Part shown: one piece after another, positions 1-6,176 of the stretch
Numbering within the stretch: the first letter of the stretch is position 1
Layout of the letters: every line of letters starts with the position of its first letter
Source: CAYJOG01 sp964371695 [NCBI: uncultured bacterium]
Lineage (GTDB): Bacteria; CAYJOG01
Assembly: GCA_964371695.1 (NCBI GenBank)
Contig: CAYJOG010000159.1
Coordinates: 1-6,807 of the forward strand
Direction: 5' to 3'
Length of the DNA: 6,807 nucleotides
Notes under the pieces: model-generated
The model's database searches: none
Told to the model about the DNA's origin: nothing
Seen by the model: only the letters and a program-made list of their open reading frames with translations
Translations under genes and position numbers: made by a program

Positions 1-226
1 CCACCGGCAGGCGGCCGGGGACGATGCCAGGGCTGACCCAGACCTCGTCAAAACCCGGCGCAACCAGGGCGCTCAGCGCGCCGCCATAATGCACACCGGC
101 GGGCAGGTCGGCGGGGGCGTTGTCGTCAAAAACCGTCACACGGGCCTGCCCAGACAGGGCGTGGGCGGCCAGCGCCCGGCCCGATTTGCCAAAGCCCGCG
201 ACGGCGATGTTTTTGCCCAGCCCCAT
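1..226 (-). CDS. murD: UDP-N-acetylmuramoyl-L-alanine--D-glutamate ligase (MurD), N-terminal fragment cut by window edge
   Basis: MurD is the cytoplasmic ATP-dependent ligase that adds D-glutamate to UDP-MurNAc-L-alanine, the step before MurE. Only the first 75 codons are present; the gene runs off the left edge of the window. The fragment translates without stops from an ATG at 226. It shows the MurD N-terminal Rossmann-like UDP-binding domain: the glycine-rich loop GFGKSG at residues 11-16, an acidic pair D34-D35 at the end of the second strand, and the VSPGI motif at 64-68, which matches the SPGI of known MurD proteins. The start overlaps the mraY stop as ATGA. No strong Shine-Dalgarno sequence precedes it (only G/T-rich sequence), and an in-frame GTG lies directly before the ATG, so the exact start is slightly uncertain. 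Translation is probably coupled to mraY. The central ATPase and C-terminal ligase domains lie outside the window, so intactness cannot be judged. Confidence 0.9.
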   Translation of the reverse strand, partial: MGLGKNIAVAGFGKSGRALAAHALSGQARVTVFDDNAPADLPAGVHYGGALSALVAPGFDEVWVSPGIVPGRLPV

Positions 227-1164
227 CACGCCCACCACAACGTCACCACCGACATCAGCAGGCCCGCCATCCAGAACCGCACCACCACGGCGGTTTCGTG
301 CAGTCCCGCCTTTTCGAAATGATGATGCAGGGGACTCATGCGAAAGATGCGTTTTTTGAACAGACGAAAACTGGCCACCTGCAACATCACGCTCAGGGCC
401 TCAGCCACATACACCAGCCCCAGCACCGGCAGATACCACGCCAGCCCCTGTTTGAGGCACCACGCCGCCAGAAACACACCCAGAAAAAGGCTGCCCGTGT
501 CGCCCATGAAAATGCGGGCGGGGTGGACGTTGAGCAGCAAAAATCCCCCCACCGCGCCAGCCACCACCGGCAGCATCCAGCCCAGGGACTGTTTTTCGGC
601 GGCAAAGCTGTGCAGGGCAAACAGCGTGGTGAGCGACAGCAGCATCAGGCCGCCCAGCAGGCCGTCCAGGCCATCGGTGAGGTTCACCGCGTTGCTCGCC
701 CCGGTGATGACCAAGAGCGTAAAGGGCACAATCAGCCAGCCCATTTTCCACACACCCAAACCAAACGGCAGCGTCTGCACCGCGCCGCCAGAGGCCAGCA
801 GGTGCAGGCCGAACAAAACCGACGCCACGGTGAGCACCCCCATTTTCACCCGCGCCTTCAGCCCCCGGCGGTCGCGGCCCGACACCTTCAGCCAGTCATC
901 CGCCGCCCCCAGGGCCGCGCCCACCAGCGACATCACCACCACCCACCACGCGCCACTCTGTCGCGCCATCACCAGCGCCGCCAGGGCAAACACCATCACA
1001 AACGCCAGGCCCCCCATGCTGGGGGTTTTCTGTTTTTTCAGATGGGTGGCGGGGCCGTCTTCGCGGATGGCCTGATGCAGCGCCCGCTGGTTGAACCACC
1101 TGATGAGCCAGTTCACCAGCACAAATGAAAGCGCCATGGCCATGAGAAACACACCCGCCTTCAT
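226..1164 (-). CDS. mraY: Phospho-N-acetylmuramoyl-pentapeptide-transferase (MraY, lipid I synthase)
   Basis: MraY is the integral membrane enzyme that transfers phospho-MurNAc-pentapeptide from UDP to undecaprenyl phosphate, making lipid I on the inner face of the cytoplasmic membrane. The 312-residue protein is hydrophobic throughout, consistent with the family's ten membrane segments. Family signatures appear in order: REDGPATHLKKQKTPSMGG at 34-52, the Asp pair D89-D90, NAVNLTDGLDGL at 158-169, FMGDTGSL at 219-226 with D222 as the expected catalytic aspartate, and the histidine-rich PLHHHFE at 278-284. The length is at the short end: proteobacterial MraY is about 360 residues and Gram-positive MraY about 320. 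All signatures are present, so this looks like a compact intact enzyme and not a truncation. The ATG at 1164 overlaps the murF stop (ATGA) and has a strong AAGGAG eight bases upstream, which fixes the start. The stop overlaps the murD start. Confidence 0.97.
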   Translation of the reverse strand: MKAGVFLMAMALSFVLVNWLIRWFNQRALHQAIREDGPATHLKKQKTPSMGGLAFVMVFALAALVMARQSGAWWVVVMSLVGAALGAADDWLKVSGRDRRGLKARVKMGVLTVASVLFGLHLLASGGAVQTLPFGLGVWKMGWLIVPFTLLVITGASNAVNLTDGLDGLLGGLMLLSLTTLFALHSFAAEKQSLGWMLPVVAGAVGGFLLLNVHPARIFMGDTGSLFLGVFLAAWCLKQGLAWYLPVLGLVYVAEALSVMLQVASFRLFKKRIFRMSPLHHHFEKAGLHETAVVVRFWMAGLLMSVVTLWWA

Positions 1165-2546
1165 GCCGCCTGCTCCTTGATACCATCCACCAGCGCGTGT
1201 AATCCCACCCCGTGGCTCGACTTGATGAGAACCAGCGCCGGGTCTGCAGCCTTCAGCAGATTCACCAGTGGCTTGACCAGCGCCGAAGGATTTTCTTCGT
1301 GCAGCAGCACGCCGTCATAACCCGACTGAAACAGCTCGTCGGCCAAAGCGGCCATATGTTGCCCCGCCAGAAAAACCGCCTGCGGACTGGCCGCCAGCAC
1401 CAGCGGGGCCAGCCCCCGGTGATAACTTTCGCTGTCTTCTCCCAGCTCCAGCATGTCGCCCAAAAGCAGCAGGCGGCGTCCCCCGCCGGGCAGGGCGGCC
1501 ACAATGCGCAGGGCCTCGGCCATGCTTTCGGGGCTGGCGTTGTAGGCGTCGTTGATCAGCCGGTGGCGGCCCGCCGACACCAGCGCCACGCGCTCGGCCA
1601 CACCGGCGAAAGTCCCGATTTCGGGCAGAATTTCTTCCAGCGCGAGGCCCAGTTCCAGACACACACGCACCGCCAGCAAAAGATTGTCCAGTTGCCCCAG
1701 CGCCCATTGGCGCAGGCGCAGTTTTTCAGACCATCCGCGGTGATGCAGGGTGAACACCGTGCCGCCTTCGGTCAGCAGCGTCACGTCACTCACCCAAAGG
1801 TCCGTGCCCTCTCCCACCAGCGACAGACGGGCCTGTGCGGCTTTTTCCAGCAGCGGGCGATTTTGCACCAGCGCCGGAAAAATCGCCACGCCTTCGGGCG
1901 GCAACGATTCCAGCAGTTCGGCCTTGGCGCTGGCCACGTTTTGCGCGCCGCCCAGTTCGCCAGCGTGGGCGCTGCCCACCGCCGTGATCACGCCCACCGT
2001 GGGCTGGCTGATGCCACAGAGCAGGCGAATCTGCCCCAGCCCCCGCATGCCCATTTCCATCACCACCACCTCGGTGGCGGGTGTGCCGGACAACCACGTT
2101 TGCGTCACGCCCAGTTCGTTGTTGTGGTTTTTGAGATTGGTGAGCAGCACAAAATGGGGCGTGAGCAGATGCCGCAGCCATTCCTTGGCGGTGGTTTTGC
2201 CGTGGCTGCCGGTGATCCCCACCACCGGGCCGGCAAAATCACGCCGCTCGGCCCCCGCCAGCGCCATCAGCGCCAGCAGCGTGTCGCTCACCCGCACAAA
2301 ATGCGCGTGGCGCGGCCAGCGGGCGGGTTTCTCACACTGGGCCAGCACACCGCAGGCCCCCGCCGCCACCGCCTGCTGCATAAAAGCATGGCCATCAAAA
2401 TTCGGCCCCTGCAGACAGGCAAAAAAATCTCCCGGCCTTATGGCGCGGGTGTCGGTGCAGACCATGGATACATGAGCGAGTTTGCCCTGCTGCAACAACT
2501 GGCCGCCAGTGATGGCGGTGATTTCCTCAATGTTCCTGGGCCTCAC
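1161..2546 (-). CDS. murF: UDP-N-acetylmuramoyl-tripeptide--D-alanyl-D-alanine ligase (MurF)
   Basis: MurF is the cytoplasmic ligase that adds D-Ala-D-Ala to the UDP-MurNAc-tripeptide, completing the pentapeptide precursor used by MraY. The 461 residues match the usual family length of about 450-480. Seen in order: N-terminal UDP-binding domain with TDTRAIRPGDFF (31-42) and FDGHAF (50-55); ATP-binding loop TGSHGKTT (112-119); NLKNHNNELGV (137-147); MEMGMRGLGQI (163-173); KAELLE (208-213); INDAYNASPESM (331-342), typical of MurF; LGDMLELGE (362-370); and a C-terminal LIKSSHGVGL (440-449). Two of these are unusual: the P-loop has His where Asn or Ser is common, and the C-terminal motif, usually KGSR followed by a conserved Glu, reads KSSH followed by His. 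The start is GTG at 2546, overlapping the murE stop as GTGA, and is supported by a GGAGG seven bases upstream. The stop overlaps the mraY start. Confidence 0.95.
   Translation of the reverse strand: MRPRNIEEITAITGGQLLQQGKLAHVSMVCTDTRAIRPGDFFACLQGPNFDGHAFMQQAVAAGACGVLAQCEKPARWPRHAHFVRVSDTLLALMALAGAERRDFAGPVVGITGSHGKTTAKEWLRHLLTPHFVLLTNLKNHNNELGVTQTWLSGTPATEVVVMEMGMRGLGQIRLLCGISQPTVGVITAVGSAHAGELGGAQNVASAKAELLESLPPEGVAIFPALVQNRPLLEKAAQARLSLVGEGTDLWVSDVTLLTEGGTVFTLHHRGWSEKLRLRQWALGQLDNLLLAVRVCLELGLALEEILPEIGTFAGVAERVALVSAGRHRLINDAYNASPESMAEALRIVAALPGGGRRLLLLGDMLELGEDSESYHRGLAPLVLAASPQAVFLAGQHMAALADELFQSGYDGVLLHEENPSALVKPLVNLLKAADPALVLIKSSHGVGLHALVDGIKEQAA
1173..1178 (-). promoter_or_regulatory. 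Ribosome binding site of mraY
   Basis: The coding strand reads AAGGAG, eight bases before the mraY ATG and inside the murF 3' end. It is a near-consensus Shine-Dalgarno sequence. It fixes the mraY start and indicates that mraY can recruit ribosomes on its own as well as by coupling to murF. Confidence 0.8.
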
Positions 2547-4027
2547 CGGCGGGCCTCCAGCACGCGGCGGGCCACTTCGGCGTCATCAAAATGAAGGGTG
2601 CGGTCGCGGAAGATCTGCTCGGTTTCGTGTCCCTTGCCCGCCAGCACCACCATGTCGCCGGGTTTGGCCATGGCAATGGCGGCGGCGATGGCCTCCTGGC
2701 GGTCGGCCACCACAGTGCGGCGGCGTTTTTGGGACATGCCCGCTTCGATGTCTTTCAGAATGGCCTGCGGGTCTTCAGAGCGCGGGTTGTCGCTGGTGAG
2801 CACCACGTGATCGGCCAGTTCCTCGGCCACCTGGCCCATGAGGGGGCGTTTGCTTTTGTCGCGGTCGCCGCCACACCCCAGCAGCACAATCAGGCGACGG
2901 GGGTTCATGGCGCGGGCGCTGCTGAGAACATTTTCAACACCGGCAGGCGTGTGGGCGTAATCCACCACCACCCAGAAATCCTGACCCGCCACCACCGGTG
3001 CAAACCGCCCCGGCACGCCTTCAAAATCTGCAAAAAACCCGATGGCCCGCTGCATGGACACACCCATCACACCATGCAACACCGCCAGGGCAGCCAGGGC
3101 GTTCTGGGCGTGAAACAGCGCCAGCACCGGCAGCGTGACGGCGTGGGTTTCGCCCCCGTGCGCGAAAGAAAACGCCATGCCCGCGTGAGAGGGCCGGGCC
3201 TGAAGCAGTCTGTAATCCGCCCGGGGGTGCGCGCCAAACGTGATGGCCAGCGGCCCCATCAGACGCACCAGCCGCTGGCCCCAGGGGCAGTCCAGATTGA
3301 TGACGCCGGGCCGCCCGGCGGGTTTGAGAAACTCGCTGAACAACAGACGCTTGGCCGCAAAATATCGGGCCAGCGTGCCGTGAAAATCCAGGTGGTCCTG
3401 CGTGAGATTGGTGAACACGCCAGCGTGAAACGGCACACCGGCCACACGCTTCAGCGCCAGGGCGTGGCTGGAAACTTCCATGGCCACGTGGCGGATTTTT
3501 TTCTCCACGCACCGCGCCAGCAGCCCCTGCAGGTCAAGGGATTCCGGCGTGGTGTGACGCACCGAGAGCACGTCGTCGCCGATGCGGTTGACGATGGTGC
3601 CAAAAAGCGCGCTCTTTTGGCTGATGGCGTGGAGGCAGTGGTGCAGCATGTAGGTGGTGCTGGTTTTGCCGTTGGTGCCCGTCACCCCCACCACCTGCAA
3701 TTTTTTGCCCGGCTCACCAAAAAACCGGCTGCCGATGTGGGCGAGCGCGAGGCGCGCATCGGGCGTGAACACCACACACACGCTGTCCCCCACCGTGGCG
3801 GCCAGCTTTTTAAGCGGGCTGCGGCGGTCGCCCACCACCACTGCCGCGCCACGGGCCACGGCCTCGGCGATGTAATCGTGACCATCGGTTTTGTATCCCC
3901 GAATGGCCACAAACACGTCCCCCGCCCCCACCTCGCGGCTGTCATATCGCACACCCTGCACCACCACCTGTGGGCGACCGCCCAGCATTTCGCTGGGCAG
4001 GCCGCTCAACAGATGGCCGAGCTTCAC
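2543..4027 (-). CDS. murE: UDP-N-acetylmuramoyl-L-alanyl-D-glutamate--2,6-diaminopimelate ligase (MurE)
   Basis: MurE is the cytoplasmic ATP-dependent ligase that adds the third stem-peptide residue to UDP-MurNAc-L-Ala-D-Glu. The 494 residues are full length for the family. Seen in order: N-terminal domain with YDSREVGAGDVF (28-39); ATP-binding loop TGTNGKTSTTY (116-126); TTPESLDLQ (159-167); MEVSSHAL (183-190); TNLTQDHLDFHGT (206-218); AAKRLLF (224-230), whose K226 sits where the family's carbamylated lysine is expected; VDYAHTPAGVENVL (355-368); LLGCGGDRDKSKRP (382-395); and DNPRSEDP (413-420). The DNPR motif is the established marker for meso-diaminopimelate as the added amino acid, as opposed to L-lysine, so a DAP-type wall is inferred. 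The GTG start at 4027 overlaps the ftsI stop (GTGA) and has AGAAGG seven bases upstream; the N-terminus MKLGHLL looks like that of other MurE proteins. The stop overlaps the murF start. Confidence 0.97.
   Translation of the reverse strand: MKLGHLLSGLPSEMLGGRPQVVVQGVRYDSREVGAGDVFVAIRGYKTDGHDYIAEAVARGAAVVVGDRRSPLKKLAATVGDSVCVVFTPDARLALAHIGSRFFGEPGKKLQVVGVTGTNGKTSTTYMLHHCLHAISQKSALFGTIVNRIGDDVLSVRHTTPESLDLQGLLARCVEKKIRHVAMEVSSHALALKRVAGVPFHAGVFTNLTQDHLDFHGTLARYFAAKRLLFSEFLKPAGRPGVINLDCPWGQRLVRLMGPLAITFGAHPRADYRLLQARPSHAGMAFSFAHGGETHAVTLPVLALFHAQNALAALAVLHGVMGVSMQRAIGFFADFEGVPGRFAPVVAGQDFWVVVDYAHTPAGVENVLSSARAMNPRRLIVLLGCGGDRDKSKRPLMGQVAEELADHVVLTSDNPRSEDPQAILKDIEAGMSQKRRRTVVADRQEAIAAAIAMAKPGDMVVLAGKGHETEQIFRDRTLHFDDAEVARRVLEARR
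2554..2558 (-). promoter_or_regulatory. Ribosome binding site of murF, supporting its GTG start
   Basis: The coding strand reads GGAGG, seven bases before the GTG at 2546 and inside the murE 3' end. The spacing and strength support GTG as the true murF start. Confidence 0.8.
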
Positions 4028-5802
4028 CGCTTCACCTTCTGCAACGCCAGAGAAGCCTCTTTTTTGTCGGGGGCGATCTTGAAATAAAACGCCATGTCCT
4101 CGGCGATTTTGCGAAACACCGGCGCGGCCACCACGCCGCCATAACCCGATCCGCTGGGTTCGTCCACCGTCACCACAATCACGTATTCAGGCCGCGTGGC
4201 GGGGAAAAACCCTGCAAAACTGCCGATGTAACGGCTCTCATAACCCCGCCCACCCGCCCGCACCTTGCGGGTGGTGCCGGTTTTGCCCCCCACGTGGTGG
4301 CTCACCAGCATGGCCGATTTGCCCGTGCCCTCTTCGGCGGCGGCCATGAGATATTTCCGCAAAAGCGCCGCTGTTTTTTCGCTCATCACGCGGCGGGGCG
4401 CCTGGGGTTTGGGCAGATTTTTGGCCTTGGCCTTGGGGCTGAAGGGCGACCACGGCCCCACCTGTTTCACCAGACTCAGGGGCATCAGCACACCGCCGTT
4501 GGCGATGGCGGCGTAGGCGCGGGCCACTTGCAGCGGCGTCACGCCAATGCCGTGGCCATAACTCAGGGTGGCGACCTGGATTTTCTTCCAGCCGCCTTTT
4601 TCGGTATAGGGCCACAGGCCGGGAGATTCATAGGCCAGTTCCAGACCCGTGGGTGAATCAAACCCATAGGCCCGCAGATATTTTTCCAGCACCGGCGCGC
4701 CGATGTGAAACCCCACGTGGGCCGCCCCGGTGTTCAGGGATTTCTCCAGAATCGTCCCCAGCGTCACCATGCCATAGGATTTTTCGTGCGAGTCCTTGAT
4801 GATGTGTTTGCCCACCTGCATGCGACCGGGGCTGGGGAAACGGTCCTCCGGTTTCACCAGGCCGCTGTCCAGCGCCGCTGTGGCCAGAATGGTTTTGAAC
4901 ACGCTGCCCGGCTCATACACGTCGGTGAGCAATCGGTTGCGGCGGCCATCGGCCTTGACGGCCCGCGCGCCCGCCGGGTTGATGCGCGGCACACTGGCCA
5001 TGGCCAGCACACGGCCCGTGGCAGCCTGCACCACCACGGCGTTGGCTCCCTTGGCGTGATAGTCATTCACCATTTCCTGCAAATGAAGTTCGGCGCTGTG
5101 CTGCACAAAGGCGTCCAGGTTCAGCCGCACATCCAGACCCGACCGGGGGCTGCGCACCACCCGCACCGAGCCGGGAATCACCTGCCCCCGGCCATCCCGC
5201 TTCATTTCCACGCGGCCTTCGCGGCCCTTCATGGCTTCTTCGAACTGAAGCTCCAGCCCTTCCAGCCCCTGGTTGTCCACGCCCGTGAACCCCAGCAGGT
5301 GACCCGCCAGACTGCCCTTGGGATAAACCCGCCGCTCGCTCTGCACCACGGGCAACTCCCGCACCGTGCTGCGAAACCGGCCCCCCTCGGACTTGATGAA
5401 AGGCAGGCGGGCCGGGTCCTGATTGCGGGCCACCCAATAGAACCGTTTGCCGGATTCAAAGTTTCGGAGGAACTCTCCTTTTTTCGCGTCCTTCACACTG
5501 GCGATGCGCGAAAAAGCCCGCTGTGCATCGGCGAGGGTGGGAATGATCCGGGCGTCGCCATAAAGGCTCACGGCGGCCACGTTGCCCGCCAGCACCCGGT
5601 CCCGGGCATCCAGCACACGGCCCCGGCCCAGGTGAATCACGTCCACCCGCTCGCGCTGGGCGTCGGCCTTGGCCCGCAGGGTGCGGGCATCCACCACCGT
5701 CAGGCGCAACAGGTGAATCCCCAGATACACAAACCCCGCCAGCAGCACAACAAACAGGTGAAAATCCCTGTCGTGACGGTTGGGGCCTGGCTGCCGGCTC
5801 AC
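4024..5802 (-). CDS. ftsI: Septal peptidoglycan D,D-transpeptidase FtsI (PBP3, class B penicillin-binding protein)
   Basis: FtsI crosslinks new peptidoglycan at the division septum; it is anchored in the cytoplasmic membrane with its catalytic domain in the periplasm. The 592 residues show a short basic cytoplasmic tail, one membrane segment at about 14-33, and a class B dimerisation domain with the RGRVLDARDRVLA stretch (60-72), RRVYPKGSLAGHLLGF (157-172) and DNQGLEGLE (176-184). The transpeptidase domain has all three catalytic motifs: SVFK at 300-303 (S300 nucleophile), SLN at 355-357 and KTG at 507-509, plus SYGHGIGVTPLQ (414-425). The protein ends soon after the transpeptidase domain, without PASTA domains, which favours FtsI over the Gram-positive SpoVD/PBP2x type. 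A Lys/Pro-rich stretch at about 456-472 precedes RRVMSEKTA. The start is GTG at 5802, overlapping the ftsL stop (GTGA), with no clear Shine-Dalgarno; it is needed to keep the basic tail before the membrane segment. The stop overlaps the murE start. Confidence 0.96.
   Translation of the reverse strand: MSRQPGPNRHDRDFHLFVVLLAGFVYLGIHLLRLTVVDARTLRAKADAQRERVDVIHLGRGRVLDARDRVLAGNVAAVSLYGDARIIPTLADAQRAFSRIASVKDAKKGEFLRNFESGKRFYWVARNQDPARLPFIKSEGGRFRSTVRELPVVQSERRVYPKGSLAGHLLGFTGVDNQGLEGLELQFEEAMKGREGRVEMKRDGRGQVIPGSVRVVRSPRSGLDVRLNLDAFVQHSAELHLQEMVNDYHAKGANAVVVQAATGRVLAMASVPRINPAGARAVKADGRRNRLLTDVYEPGSVFKTILATAALDSGLVKPEDRFPSPGRMQVGKHIIKDSHEKSYGMVTLGTILEKSLNTGAAHVGFHIGAPVLEKYLRAYGFDSPTGLELAYESPGLWPYTEKGGWKKIQVATLSYGHGIGVTPLQVARAYAAIANGGVLMPLSLVKQVGPWSPFSPKAKAKNLPKPQAPRRVMSEKTAALLRKYLMAAAEEGTGKSAMLVSHHVGGKTGTTRKVRAGGRGYESRYIGSFAGFFPATRPEYVIVVTVDEPSGSGYGGVVAAPVFRKIAEDMAFYFKIAPDKKEASLALQKVKR
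4035..4040 (-). promoter_or_regulatory. Ribosome binding site of murE, supporting its GTG start
   Basis: The coding strand reads AGAAGG, seven bases before the GTG at 4027 and inside the ftsI 3' end. It is a moderate Shine-Dalgarno match that favours this GTG start. Confidence 0.65.
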
Positions 5803-6176
5803 GGCGTGGTCTCTAGGCTGTCATCCACGTTGTTCACCGCCACAGCGCCGTCGGGGGGGTCCGATTTTTCGATGTAAACCACCCGCACCGGGCGCACCAT
5901 GCTCAACTGGCGGCGGGCTTCTGTCTCGATGCGATCGGGGCTTTCCAGTTGGGCGATGTGAATGCGCGCCGTCTGGATATCCTGGCGGGCCTGGGCGATG
6001 CCCTGTCTCGCCTGGCTCAGCTCAAACTCGCTTTCCACCACCTGACCGTGCAGATGCACCTGCAACAGGCCCATCATGCCCACCAGGCTGATGCCCAGCA
6101 ACATGCGGAACCATGTGACTTGTTGCTGCCGCTGACGGCGGCGGGCGGATTGAGGGCGGGGGGCATAGGCATTCAT
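5799..6176 (-). CDS. ftsL: Cell division protein FtsL
   Basis: FtsL is a small bitopic division protein that joins FtsB and FtsQ in the divisome and helps activate the FtsW/FtsI synthase pair. The 125 residues show the family layout: an Arg/Gln-rich cytoplasmic tail (1-20), one membrane segment at about 22-41, a periplasmic helix likely to form a coiled coil (about 46-78, rich in Gln, Ala and Ile with charged residues), and the conserved ending SPDRIETEARRQLSMVRP (79-96). This motif is shared by FtsL- and DivIC-like proteins. Overall sequence is poorly conserved in this family, so the call rests on topology, the closing motif, and its place between rsmH and ftsI. The ATG at 6176 overlaps the rsmH stop (ATGA) and has AGGAG eight bases upstream. 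A run of seven C on the coding strand (5853-5859) lies near the 3' end. The tail after residue 104 is acidic and without recognisable motif. Confidence 0.88.
   Translation of the reverse strand: MNAYAPRPQSARRRQRQQQVTWFRMLLGISLVGMMGLLQVHLHGQVVESEFELSQARQGIAQARQDIQTARIHIAQLESPDRIETEARRQLSMVRPVRVVYIEKSDPPDGAVAVNNVDDSLETTP

Noticed and set aside
3496-3502. A7 run on the murE coding strand as a programmed frameshift site
   Set aside because: The run is in the AAA AAA A register, not the X XXY YYZ register of a -1 slippery site, and murE is full length without shifting.
298-4087. Long plus-strand open frames at 298-1128, 1212-2594 and 2591-4087 lying opposite mraY, murF and murE
   Set aside because: Their translations are rich in His, Gln, Arg and Gly with no domain or motif, and they lie exactly antisense to well-supported genes. 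Long antisense frames are expected opposite GC-rich genes with strong codon bias.
3970-4656. Plus-strand open frame of 228 codons across the ftsI/murE junction
   Set aside because: No motif or plausible ribosome site; it crosses a clear minus-strand gene junction and is an antisense shadow.
4024-5802. Assigning the class B PBP as SpoVD or PBP2 (elongation)
   Set aside because: No PASTA domain as in SpoVD, and the dcw position beside ftsL and murE is that of FtsI.
4705-5877. Plus-strand open frame of 390 codons opposite ftsI
   Set aside because: Low-complexity His/Gln/Gly/Arg composition, no recognisable domain, and complete overlap with ftsI, which has all catalytic motifs.
5799-6176. Assigning the small bitopic protein as DivIC/FtsB instead of FtsL
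   Set aside because: The closing motif is shared by these families, but the position between rsmH and ftsI and the basic cytoplasmic tail fit FtsL. FtsB/DivIC genes normally lie elsewhere.
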